The notes beneath the pieces were generated by a model that saw only the letters and a list, made by a program, of their open reading frames with translations, was not told where the DNA came from and did no database searches. Shown here one piece after another: positions 43,535-53,845 of a stretch of DNA of 64,000 nt. Source of the DNA: Pseudeuparius sepicola (taxonomy: Eukaryota > Arthropoda > Insecta > Coleoptera > Anthribidae); the NCBI GenBank assembly GCA_963920635.1, contig OY987301.1:42693820-42757819 (forward strand), written 5' to 3'. Position numbers and translations under genes: made by a program. Each line of letters opens with the position of its first letter. The stretch's first letter is position 1.

Positions 43535-45270
43535 CTACAAATTTTTTTCCACTTCGTGCTTTGTATCTTTGTTGTATAAAAATTTGCAAACTACAAATGT
43601 TCCTTCTTTATAGTTTTCTACATCTGCAGGCAGCGATTCTGTTTCCTCGCAATATTCAACCGCTGAAGGCAACGATTTTGTTTCTTCATAATTTTCTTTA
43701 TTACCTCTTTGATCTTCCACTGTTTCTTGGTTCCTAACAGTGGATTCATCTTCTTGAACTAATGTTTTTGTTCCTTGATTACTTTCCTTTTGACTTTCTT
43801 CATCTTTATTTTTATAAAAAATATCTGTTTTCAATATTGACAGAGGAATATTGTCATCAATATCATCATCTGACTCTGGAAAATGTTCTGTTTCATTAAT
43901 ATCTGGACTCTGCTCTCTTACAATCTCGTTTTGATTGTATCTAGGAGATAAATCGTCACCAGTTACAGCTTTACCGGGTTCTATATTAATTTTTCTCCTC
44001 GTTTGCCGTTTTGGAGCCGTATCGGCCATTCGTGAACTTTTAAGGTGTTCTTCAAATGTTTCACACCATTGGGGGCCACTAGTTTCTGCAGTCTGATGAG
44101 CAGTTGGTAACCTCTTCAACACTTGGTCTTTATCCGAAGGGGCTATCCCACAAGCTTTGAACCCAGATTTTATATTTTGCTCTTCTGTTGCACTTTGAGA
44201 AATTAGGGCTTTATTTAAAAGCATTGGGAAATACTCCTTAGGAATATTTCCACGGTGGCGTTTCTTCCATTCACGTAGTTTCCCTCCAAGCACACTTTAA
44301 TGGACGAAAATAAACGACATCTAAGGGCTGACACAGGTGTGTTGAATTTGCTGGGAGAAATATAAATTTAATATCATGTTCCTCGCATTTGGTCACTACA
44401 TTCAATGATAGATGAGAGGCCAGATTGTCACCAATCAATACTTTTTGCCTTGTTTTTTCTTTAAAAAAGACAGTGCCACTTTACAAACCAATCTTCGAAC
44501 ACAAACGAGTCTAACCAGCCACTGGCGGTTCTATTGTAATAGGCCCCTTTCGGTCCATGCCTTGTCCAAATGTCATGAAGATTCCTAGATTTATATACGA
44601 TGTATATAGGTAGGCGTTCTCTGGAAGCAGAAACTGCAAACATGACTGAAGTACTTGCTTTAGAACTATCCATGATTCTTTCGGCATGTTTTGAGCCTCG
44701 CCTCACTATAACTTTTTGTTGACCGGGATCGTCACTCATATTGGTCTCATCGTAATTTACGATGTTTTCACAAGGTATGCCTTGTAAACTTTGTTCTAGG
44801 TTCTGAAAGTAGCCTTCTATGATTTCCCTTGATATCGCAGCTCTCTGTCGTTTGATATTCTGGCTAAGACGAGCTGACAAAATATTTTTGTTGCGTTTCA
44901 TAAAAGATCTAAACCATTTTGCTCCTGGTCTATTATTTTTAAACCTTTTTTCAACTATGCCTCTTTTGTCCAGATAGCCCATCACTACATCTTTAATGTC
45001 AGTGCTCGTCATCGGATAACCCCAGTTTGATGCAGTTAGTATGCCGTGAATCAAATTGTTTTCGTCTAATTAACTCAAAACAGTTGGCCTACCACTTTTA
45101 GATGAATGCCTTCCCCGGTACTTATCACACAAAGTTGATTTTGGCACTCCATATTTTTCTGATGCCAGCCTCAGTGACAGCTTTCCATTGGCAACATCAA
45201 GGAGGGCCTTTTCCAAGCAATTTTCATCATAGCTAATATATTTTCTACGTTTGTTCTTTATAGGAGCCAT
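43535..45270 (-). pseudogene. pogo/Tigger-like transposase
   Basis: The N-terminal Pipsqueak-type helix-turn-helix (LASEKYGVPKSTLCDKYRG) is at 45,110-45,200. A CENP-B-like DNA-binding region (GAKWFRSFMKRNK) follows. The catalytic core has first Asp in NYDETNMSDDPG, second in IGDNLASH and third in QPLDV, with 35 residues between the last two (DD35D). The C-terminal tail is long and rich in E and K. Lesions: an in-frame TAA at about 45,069 after GRPTVLS, a frameshift near 44,465, and another near 44,290. In an intact copy this enzyme binds the inverted ends and moves the element by cut and paste into TA. Confidence 0.88.
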
Positions 45271-45672
45271 TCTTTACCTGAAAATAAAAATATGTCTTTT
45301 GAAATTAACCATATCAATTACTACTTCCTAATTTCGGACGGGTGTCTATATTTTCTTGAAATATTTTTAAAACAAATATGACAACTGATTCAAAATATCT
45401 GACAATAGCCAGATAGTCGCAACTTAAGGTTGCTGATTGTTATGGCAAAAAGTCAATAAAAATGTGTTTACACTGTACTTACCGGAAAAGTTTATGCAGG
45501 TATAAAACACTCTGTTTCTCAAACAATGTTTCATAGCGCACTATGCGGAGAATTATCACAACTACACTGACATTTGAGTTAGGGTAGATTCCAACTACAT
45601 TTCAGCGTGCCAAATTCCCAAGAGTTGCAAATTAGGTCATCCACTACTAGATGGCGCTCGACATTTAAATAA

Positions 45673-45872
45673 TGTGGAGGTCGGATCTAGTCAGCATGCT
45701 AAATTGTAAATTGTAGTCCAACAGGTCTTGCCATTGTTAATTATATAATTTGTCATATTAATTATTTGTCAAAAATAAAAAATAAAACTTAATATTATTT
45801 TAAAGTGTTTAACGGCCTAAATAGCAGGCACATAACTAATTTAATAATTTGTGGGAAGTCACAAAACCCACA
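45673..45872 (+). repeat. 5' LTR of the CsRn1-type Ty3/gypsy element
   Basis: 200 bp, tgtggaggtcgg..aaacccaca, with aataaaactt as a possible polyadenylation signal. The 4-bp target duplication ataa lies at 45,669-45,672 and 51,099-51,102. It differs from the 3' LTR at about seven sites. Confidence 0.92.
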
Positions 45873-45874
45873 AC

Positions 45875-45892
45875 TGGTGACCCCGACGTGAT
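45875..45892 (+). other. Primer binding site, tRNA-Trp type
   Basis: TGGTGACCCCGACGTGAT starts two bases after the LTR. This is the primer sequence known for the CsRn1 clade, complementary to the 3' end of tRNA-Trp. Confidence 0.75.
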
Positions 45893-45952
45893 CTGCTCGG
45901 GTCGGGTGAGAGTTGAAGCACCGAACGACCAGATCGCTGTAACAAAAAATAG

Positions 45953-46900
45953 ATGGTGAACCCAAATGAAAATACCCATGCTGGCGCCAGGAATAATCAT
46001 GACCAACCTGATGCGGAGGTAGGTGATGCAGCGCATCCCTCAACGGGGCTACAGCATCCAGTATCCCATGCACAAGACTTCCATGTAGACCGTCTCGACA
46101 GACCTGATTTACCTCCTTTTTGGAACAAGAAGGTGCAGCTGTGGTTCACGGCTATAGAGGCACAGTTTCACAGCAAACGAATAACATCTGACTTCGCCAA
46201 ATATACAGCCGTTATCAGTCGATTGGACCAAGACACACTTTCAGTCATCGAACATATAATAGCAAACCCTCCGGCTACCGACAAGTATGGGTGCATCAAA
46301 GAAGCCCTATTGAATCATTTTTCCGAGACTCAAGAGCGCCGATTCAAGACACTGGTCTCAGGCCTCGAACTGGGTGACCGAAGACCCTCGGAACTCCTTG
46401 CAGAGATGCACCGACTGGGTGGAAATCGATTAGATGCAGCTTTCACTAAGACTTTGTGGCTCGACCGCTTACCAGAGAATGTCCAGGTGGCCCTAGCTGC
46501 TGCAGATGGTTTAAGCAACGATGCCTTGGCGCAGTTGGCTGACAAAATAGTAAATATACAATGCCATACTACAGGTGGACGCCTTATGCCAATTTCGAAG
46601 ACAGTACCACTCAACGTGCCCAAACCAGACCTCGAAACCCAAGTTGATGGCCTGACCAAACGTGTCGACGACCTTTCCTTCAAAATTGACCAACTTTTTC
46701 GTCATACTCGCAGTCGTTCCAGTAGCAGGTACAACCGTCACCGTAGTCAGACACCACAGCCAGCACAAACAAACCAGGGAAATGGTAATGAAAACACTGG
46801 AATTTGCTATTATCACCGAAGATTTGCAGGTAACGCTGCTAAGTGTACGAAACCTTGCTCGTGGCAAACCGAGCAGGAAAACTCCAATCCCCGTCAGTAA
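45953..46900 (+). CDS. CsRn1-type Gag (315 aa)
   Basis: An intact frame from ATG about 80 bp after the 5' LTR. The capsid-like region runs from about residue 50 (LPPFWNKKVQLWFTAIEAQF) to about 200. The C-terminus has CYYHRRFAGNAAKCTKPCSW, the unusual C-H-C-C finger that marks CsRn1/Kabuki-type Gags in place of a CCHC knuckle. Between them is a stretch rich in S, R and Q. Its product would package the element RNA. Pol follows in another frame, beginning just past the finger. Confidence 0.9.
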   Translation: MVNPNENTHAGARNNHDQPDAEVGDAAHPSTGLQHPVSHAQDFHVDRLDRPDLPPFWNKKVQLWFTAIEAQFHSKRITSDFAKYTAVISRLDQDTLSVIEHIIANPPATDKYGCIKEALLNHFSETQERRFKTLVSGLELGDRRPSELLAEMHRLGGNRLDAAFTKTLWLDRLPENVQVALAAADGLSNDALAQLADKIVNIQCHTTGGRLMPISKTVPLNVPKPDLETQVDGLTKRVDDLSFKIDQLFRHTRSRSSSRYNRHRSQTPQPAQTNQGNGNENTGICYYHRRFAGNAAKCTKPCSWQTEQENSNPRQ

Positions 46901-46959
46901 ATTCGATGGTTGCTGGCGGCGGCGACACATTCCGTCGACCGAGTCGCCGACTTTTTGTT

Positions 46960-48832
46960 CAAGACTGAGCAACAGGTGTCAGATTCCTTGTTGATAATGG
47001 CGCAGATATCTCAGTCACTCCAGCCACCCGCCAAGACAAGGTGAGACCAGCTCCTCTCTTTCTGTATGCCGCCAATGGTTCCAAAATCCAAACTTATGGT
47101 GAACGAGCTTTGACACTTAACTTAGGCCTCCGCCGACCAATACGATGGGTATTCTGCATTGCCAACGTACCATATCCTATATTAGGCGCAGACTTAATAT
47201 TTTCTCATGGATTACTGGTTGACCTCAAGCACAAACGCATCATAGACCTTAATACAGGATGCGACGCCACAGGAATACTTGCTCCGGCACCAATCACTTC
47301 AGTTACAACGATCAACAACAGTTTCAGATACTCAGAAATTTTGAGGAACTTTCCTGAAGTCCTTGGAAACCCATTCGATTACTCAGCTCCCAAGCATTCT
47401 ATCAAACATCATATCACTACAACAGGACCCCCTTGTTCTGAGCGTGTTAGACCTTTACGACCAGAACGCTTGAAAATAGCTAAAGTCTCATGGTTGAATT
47501 GGGCCACGTTAGACCCTCGAAGAGTCCCTGGGCCAGTCCACTTCATTTGGCATAGAAGAAAAATGGGGATTGGCGTCCTTGCGGCGACTATCGGAAACTA
47601 AACGCTCAAACAGTGCCTGACCGATATCCAATTGCATTGCTTCAAGACTACTCCTCAATTCTACCTGGTAAAACAATCTTTTCCACACTAGACCTTCGAC
47701 GTGCATTTCATCATATTCCAGTTGCCGAAGAAGATATCCCCAAAACGGCAGTGATCACTCCTTTTGGATTATTTGAATTTGTGAATATGCCCTTCGGCTT
47801 ACGCAATGCGGCACAGTCATTTCAGAGATTCATAAATGAACTTTTGAATGGCCTTGATTTTATTTATGCTTACATTGATGACCTCTTAATTGCCTCAAGC
47901 TCGCCAGAAGAACATGAGAAGCACCTTAGCACAGTGCTTGAACGTCTGAAACAATATGGACTCAGTCTCAATGCAAACAAATGCATACTTGGAGCAGAGA
48001 GCGTAGATTTCCTGGGTTATCGCATTTCCGCTCAAGGTTCATCACCCTTACCAGATCGTATCAAAGCCCTACTCGATTTCCCGAAACCTCAAACTATAAT
48101 CGAGCTCAGACGATTCCTTGGTGCTGTGAATTTTTACAGACGCCACATTAAAAATGCGGCGTCAGCTCAAGCACCTTTAAATGAACTACTCAAGGATTCC
48201 AGGAAAAATGACAAACGCCCGGTTCAATGGACACCTGATACAGAAGCAGCATTCGGCTGGGTTAAAAACCAGGTAGCCAATGCCACTCTACTCGCTCATC
48301 CAATCATGTCAGCAGAACTTCGCCTCACCACGGATGCATCAGATACTGCGATGGGAGCAGTACTTGAACAGAAAAGCAACACAGACATTTGGGAACCACT
48401 GGGATTCTTTTCATCGAAGCTTTCACCTGCACAACGAAATTATAGCACGTATGACCGAGAACTCACTGCTGTCTACGAAGCTGTGAAGTTCTTCAGGCCT
48501 TGGTTAGAAGCTAGAGAATTTCACATTAGGACTGATCACAAACCCCTCATCTTTGCATTTCAGCAACGTGCAGATAAAGCATCTCCTAGACAAGTTAGAC
48601 AACTCGGTTACATCAGCCAGTTTACTACAACTTTGAAGTACCTGGCTGGTTCCGAAAATGACGTAGCTGATGCCTTGTCTCGGGTGGACGCTCTGAGACT
48701 ACCAACCGTCATTAACTTCGATGAACTTGCTCGTATCCAGGCAACAGACGAAGAACTTAAGAACTATTTGCAAGCCAACGACACTTCACTGAAGCTTCAC
48801 AAACTGACTTACGGACCAAACCACCATAGACT
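46960..48832 (+). pseudogene. CsRn1-type Pol, protease to RNase H
   Basis: The protease active site reads FLVDNGADISV at about 46,980-47,020, with Asn where retropepsins have Thr or Ser (DTG/DSG). A linker in the frame 47,041-47,601 follows. The RT starts in a new frame at 47,613: [29 protein letters not shown], then the catalytic AYIDDLLI at about 47,870. RNase H has [13 protein letters not shown] and [12 protein letters not shown]. The stretch joining linker and RT is frameshifted and lacks part of the RT fingers. The frame is then cut by the fold-back element at 48,833. Confidence 0.88.
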
Positions 48833-49685
48833 GGGAGATAGTGACAGATTTTTGGACGTGATTTTACTCAGTATGCCTTGCAAACGGCATTATGTGGCAC
48901 ATATTCTCACAATAATAAGGTATGAATCAGAGAGTCATCCTGGGTTCTTCATGTGAAAAACTGAGTTTTCAATTATTCGAAAAATATGCGTTTTGATATG
49001 ATTTTATACAGTCTGCCATGTGTTTTATAATGAACTTCAAAATAAAAAATTCCTCGGAAAAAAATAGGCATACCGTTAGGGTGGGTCCAAAGGGCTATTA
49101 TTGCCACGTGATCTTGTATTTTAATAATTAATTTTTCCACGTTTCTGTACAGGCTGCCAATGAGAAGTATGCAAGTTCTTATTATGAAAATGCTGAAAAA
49201 AAGATGGCATACCTTTCGCGCATGTCCAAGTACTGTTTAAATTGAATGTTATTTAATCATTTAAACGAGTTATTCAATGTAAAGTGTACTTGGACATGCG
49301 CAAACGGTATGCCATCTTTTCTTCAGCAGTTTCATAACAAGAACTTGCATACTTCTCATTGGCAGCCTGTTCAGAAACGTGGAAAAATTAATTATTAAAA
49401 TACAATATCACGTGGCAATAATAGCCCTTTGGACCCACCCTAACGGTATCCCTATGGTTTTCCGAGGAATTTTCAATTAGAATTTCATTATAAAACACAT
49501 GGCAGCCTGTATAAAATCATATCAAAACGCATATTTTTCGAATAATTGAAAACTCAGTTTTTCACATGAAGAACCCAGGATGACTCTCTGATTCATACCT
49601 TATTATTGTGAGAATATGTGCCACATAATGCCCTTTGAAAGGCATACTGAGTAAAATCACGTCCAAAAATCTGTCACTATCTCCC
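48833..49685. mobile_element. Fold-back element, 853 bp, almost entirely palindromic
   Basis: The ends are gggagatagtgacagatttt and its inverse. The two arms are inverted copies to within about 30 bp of the centre near 49,255, so each is about 400 bp. It interrupts pol between RNase H and the integrase zinc finger. I could not identify a target duplication. Frames that cross the junctions (the end of the RT frame; the start of the frame at 49,635) are artefacts of this insertion. Confidence 0.85.
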
Positions 49686-49689
49686 GGTC

Positions 49690-50936
49690 CACCAGGGAAT
49701 CTATTCGATATCAGACCTTTTGTTCCGCAACCATTGTGTCGCCAGGTCTTTGATGCCTTTCACAATTTGGCACATCCTAGTGGGCGAGTTACTAACAAAA
49801 TCATCTCTCAACGCTATGTCTGGCCATCAATGAACAAAGACATAGCTCAATTTTCCAAGAACTGTCTACCTTGTCAATGATCTAAGGTAGGCCGGCATGA
49901 CCACGTTCAACCAGCTTCATTCCTACATCCCGAACAGAGATTCGATCACATACATATAGATTTGATCGGACCACTGCCTGAATCTGAAGGATATAGATAC
50001 TGCCTAACAATAATTGATCGCTTTTCAAGATGGCCAGAAGCAGTACCCATCAAAGATATTACTGCAGAAACAGTTGCCAATGCATTCTTCACGCACTGGA
50101 TAGCTCGGTTTGGTAGCCCCAAGACTCTCACTACAGACCAGGGATCCCAATTCGAGAGCGCCCTTTTCACAGCCCTTTCTCAACTGGTCGGTGGTAAGCG
50201 CATCCGTACAACCGCCTACCATCCGCAGGCCAATGGCTTAGTCGAAAGATGGCACCGCACCTTAAAGGCAGCTATAATGTGTCATCAAACCAACAAGTGG
50301 ACCCAAGTTTTGCCTACAGTATTGCTGGGACTAAGGACCTGCTACAAAGAAGACCTTAAGGCCTCTCCAGCCGAATATCTCTTTGGAAAAACTCTTAGGA
50401 TACCTGGTGAATTTTTCACGCATGAAGACCCACCTGAAGATCCTCACTTCTTCTTGAACCCCTTTCGTCAACATATGCGAAGCATCAAGCCTTTTCCTGC
50501 ATCACATCACTGCAAACAAAAGACATTTTGCTATAAGGACTTATACACGTGCACTCATGTTTTCGTAAGACAGGATGCCGTAAAACGACCGCTAGATCAA
50601 CCATATTCTGGACCCCACGAGGTACTCGAAAGAATCAATGACCGAGTGTTTACCATTAAGATCGACGGCCGTGAAGTCAACGTGAGTATCGAACGACTCA
50701 AACCAGCCCATCTTGCCACTTCCGACGTTTTCGAGAACAATAATCAAGATTCCTCATCCCCATGCACATCGAGGCCACCTCTAACAGGATCGCAACAGCT
50801 TGAAACCTCGACAACACCTCAAGTTCCTGTAAATATCAAGACTTATCCTGGGAAGAAAGTCAGATTTGCCATGGTACCACTTCGTTTAGGGGGGGATGAT
50901 GTGGAGGTCGGATCTAGTCATAATGCTAAATTGTAA
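49690..50936 (+). pseudogene. CsRn1-type integrase
   Basis: The H2C2 finger (HNLAHPSG .. CLPCQ) ends in a TGA stop at 49,878. After it the frame continues in phase through the core: HIDLIGPL, TTDQGSQFES and NGLVERWHR supply the D, D and E residues with the usual spacing. ASPAEYLFGKTLRIPGEF and a GPHEVLERI module follow. The protein frame ends within a few bases of the polypurine tract before the 3' LTR. With the stop and the upstream insertion it cannot be expressed as part of Pol. Confidence 0.88.
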
Positions 50937-51098
50937 ATTGTAGTCCAACAGGTCCTGCCATTGTTAATTATATAATTTGTCATATTAATTATTTGTCAAA
51001 ATAAAAAATAAAACTTAATACTATTTTAAAGTGTTTAACGGCCTAAATAACAGGCACAGAACTAATTTAATAATTTGTGGGAAGTCAGAAAACCCACA
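50887..51098 (+). repeat. Polypurine tract and 3' LTR of the CsRn1-type element
   Basis: taggggggggatga-type purines precede the LTR start at 50,900. The LTR is 199 bp, with one A fewer in an A run than the 5' copy and about seven substitutions. Confidence 0.9.
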
Positions 51099-51211
51099 AT
51101 AACCCTACATCTACCGTCCGAAATTAGGGCACTGTCCGAAATTAGGCACTTTTACGGTAAATATGAACATTGAAATAATAATAATAATAAATAAAAAACT
51201 ATTCTGGGCCA

Positions 51212-51637
51212 TTAACTCCACATGCAAAGAGAGAAAGCAAAAAACCTGTAGTCAATATTGATGATTTTGAACAGACAGCAATCCGAAATGTGATATATGA
51301 AATGTATAGGGACAGTATGTTAAAGAATTTCGCCAATTTACTTCGATATGCGTCTAATTTTATAATTCTTTTAGAAAAGCTCGTTACAGTGAACACCCTT
51401 TAAAGGCGATATTGGAAGAAAGAGATATTTTTCATGGTACCGTAAAGATGATCCTTGACGTGTACTTTATGGACGTGCCTAATATTGCTCTAAAACATAT
51501 TAAAGTTTTAAGAAATTATATGCAAGAAAAAATGGAAGGAACACGACAGTTTCTTTACCTGGACGAAACATAGATTTTCCAAGATGGGACTATCAGCAAG
51601 TCTTGGCAAGATGATAGCGTTAAATCCATTAAGAAAA
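51212..51637 (+). pseudogene. Inverted partial copy of the outer element's transposase
   Basis: This stretch repeats, in opposite orientation, the N-terminal half of the transposase at about 52,810-53,290 (from gagagaaagc-type sequence through the LYLDET region). It has lost about 45 bp after ATATTTTTCATGG and carries other indels. It ends at actaaagtt, exactly where the full gene reaches its second intron. It therefore either copied a spliced form or broke at that place. Confidence 0.75.
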
Positions 51638-52467
51638 CTAAAGTTCTTTTAAAAAGAAAATTTGGTTGATTCAAAAATTGCACTCCTCTTTCCGAGTCAC
51701 TAGCAAGATTAATGATCATGGGGTGTATGTCTTCCCGATCAAAAGCCACCTTCCTTTCCCACCAATGACTGATTTCTTCTTCAGTGTGACGAACAGTTTT
51801 TGCCCAAACTTCTGGAGTAGCCTGTGCTTGCCTCCATACCAATAACGATTTCTCCACCGATCGTCCATCTTCACCAACATGGTAGTTGTAATATATTTTT
51901 TGGCAATACCCCATATATTTTCTATTGGATTGAAGATGCAGTGGTATGGTGGTAACCTTAACACAGTATGTCCCTTTTCTTCGGCCATTTTGTCCGCCAC
52001 ATATTCTGTTGGTGGTTTGTGCCTGTAATAAATGAAAAATAGTACTTCAAAGGTTGCAAAGTCAATTTTCAATTCAAAAAATGTTTAACTCTTGTAATTA
52101 GCAATACCATTCTAATAATATAAGATTAAGTACCTTCTAACTAAATCAGTCAGTTGAGTCTTGAACATAGACTTTTCAAGTGGAATGTGATTTTCCTCCA
52201 GCCATGATTGAATTTCAATTTTTCGATAATTTGCTGTTGGTGCTTTGTTAACTATTTTACTATGATAGGATGCATTATCCATGACGATGATGGAAGGTGA
52301 CTTCAAGTTTTTTAGTAGTTGGTGTTCAAACCACTTCAAAAACTTTTCATGGTTCATTTCACCATGATAATCAGCTTGTTTAGTTTTTGAGCAAAAAAAC
52401 AGCTCTGCACCATCAACAAAACCATGTGTCGTTCCAGCATGCACCACAATATATCTTAAAAAAAATA

Positions 52468-52713
52468 CTTAGTAGATAAAATAACGAGTTTTGCAGCCAG
52501 AAAGGTATATATTAACTTCTTTTTATAATACCAAGCTTTCGGTCTACTTCGTGACCTTCATCAGGGAATTATGTTGAAATTTTACCAATATTAAAACCAG
52601 ATGGATTTTAGGTTTAAAAGGGCCAGAAAAAGGTTTTTACATAATTTCGTGTGAAAATTTATACCGTCAATTTTGCCTTTCTGGCTGCAAAACTCGTTAT
52701 TTTATCTACTAAG
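52468..52713. mobile_element. TA-flanked miniature element within the transposase intron, 246 bp
   Basis: Inverted ends of about 35 bp, cttagtagataaaataacga and its inverse, with TA outside at 52,466-52,467 and 52,714-52,715. It lies wholly in intron 2 of the outer transposase, and both splice sites remain intact. Confidence 0.82.
52537..52564 (-). ncRNA. Hammerhead-like core in the intronic miniature element
   Basis: Minus strand: CTGATGA, A, GGTC, an 8-base loop, GACC, GAAA. The same layout (one unpaired base, a 4-bp stem II, then GAAA) is seen at 1.06 kb. Flanking bases do not form a clear stem I or III, so it is likely a decayed copy. Confidence 0.35.
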
Positions 52714-53845
52714 TAAAACTACACAGCCATAAACTAGCTATTTATTAAAAAATACTTTGGATATTAATTTGTTTTTATGTATATTACTAGTTACCTTTTG
52801 CCCCCAACTTTAGTTGTCTTAACGGATTTAACGCTATCATCTTGCCAAGACTTGCTGATAGTCCCATCTTGGAAAATCCATGTTTCGTCCAGGTAAAGAA
52901 ACTGTCGTGTTCCTTCCATTTTTGCTTGCATATAATTTCTCAAAAATTTAATACGTTTTATAGGGCAATAATAGGCACCTCCATAAGTCCACGTTGAGGA
53001 TCATCTTTATGGTACTTAAATCCAATGTTCCTCAATATTTTCCATAAAGATGTTCTACCACCATGAAAAATATCTCTTTCTTCTAATTTCGCTTTTAGGG
53101 TGTTCAGTGTAAAGTGCTTTTCTAAAAGAATAATTATAAAATTAGACGCATATTCGGACAAATTGGTAAAATTCTTTAACATACTGTCCCTATACATTTC
53201 ATATATCACATTTCGGATTGCTGTCTGTTCGAAATCATCAATGTTGACTACAGGTTTTTTCTTTCTCTCCTTGCAGGTCGAGTAGCTGGTCCTTTTGAAA
53301 TAATGATTTTGACCGTGTCAAAACTAATTCCTAGAGCTGCTGCAACCCTCTTAAAGAGAAACAAAAATATATTTTTTTGGAAAATATCGAAATTTATATC
53401 AGTGAAATAAAATAAAAAGTACTTACATCTTTTACCGCATAAAGTGGAAGCAGCGGACCCACGTTTTCCCTTTCCCTCTCAAAATATTCGCTCAAAGCAC
53501 ACACCATACCCTGTGCGCGTTTATCAAGATTTTGAGAACCTATCTTGCACGGCATTTTTAAAATTAAGTGACAGACTGTGTCAAAATTTTAACGAAAAAT
53601 TTGAATATTATCATTGCAACCCAGCCCTATTATGCCAACATGACAGATGAAAATTTAACTATTATTTGTGTGGCATTTTTGTAGTGTCACTAGAATTTAT
53701 ATTGGCAGCAAAAAACACCAAACGATGACGTCAGGGTATAAATTAAATGAATAGGCTTTAGCTCTAATAAACATTTTGTGCAAGTTTACTGAACTAAATT
53801 TGTAGAGTCTAATCTAATCTAATGCAATATAGTATAATCTAATTT

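Larger units (their letters stand above)
45673..51098 (+). mobile_element. CsRn1-type Ty3/gypsy retrotransposon nested in pogo
   Basis: LTRs of 199-200 bp, a tRNA-Trp-like primer site, Gag with a CHCC-type finger, and pol (protease, RT, RNase H, integrase) are all recognisable. The 4-bp duplication ataa confirms the insertion. LTR divergence of about 3-4 percent makes it older than the gypsy copy at 21-26 kb. Pol is broken by indels, a stop and an 853-bp insertion. Confidence 0.92.
42906..51157 (-). mobile_element. pogo-type DNA transposon (contains a CsRn1-type element)
   Basis: The inverted ends ccgtaaaagtgcctaatttc and their exact inverse at 51,157 are flanked by TA on both sides (42,904-42,905 and 51,158-51,159). 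Without the nested retrotransposon the element is about 2.8 kb, a usual length for pogo/Tigger elements. The motif cctaatttcgga or its inverse recurs near 42,920, 43,090, 43,110, 43,185, 45,330 and twice at 51,115-51,145, probably as subterminal transposase sites. Confidence 0.88.
51665..53555 (-). pseudogene. Tc1/mariner-superfamily transposase with three introns and DD~82E-like spacing
   Basis: Start ATG at 53,555 (MPCKIGSQNLDKRA). Introns with GT..AG ends restore the frame exactly: 53,350-53,426 (77 bp), 52,455-52,794 (340 bp, containing a miniature element) and 52,024-52,133 (110 bp). The N-terminal part is helix-turn-helix-like (VAAALGISFDTV). Catalytic residues: LYLDETWIF, VMDNASYH and FNPIENIW. 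Between the second Asp and the Glu I count 81 residues after splicing, far more than the 34 of classical Tc1 and close to the DD82E (Sailor) family. Frameshifts near 53,270 and 51,880 disable it. In an intact copy it would move the outer element by cut and paste at TA. Confidence 0.8.
42341..53758 (-). mobile_element. Outer Tc1/mariner-type element of a four-level nest
   Basis: The inverted ends are ggcctattcatttaatttat (left) and its near inverse (right), continuing to tgacgtcatcg on both sides. TA lies exactly outside at 42,339-42,340 and 53,759-53,760. Its own sequence (42,341-42,905 and 51,158-53,758, about 3.2 kb) includes an intron-containing transposase at 51.7-53.6 kb on the minus strand. 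The rest is the nested pogo element. The left end also carries a small insertion with an (AT)n run, flanked by atttatacct on both sides. Confidence 0.8.

Noticed and set aside
49635..49690. Start codon of a separate integrase gene at 49,635
   Set aside because: That ATG lies inside the fold-back element. The true integrase frame begins after 49,685 as part of pol.
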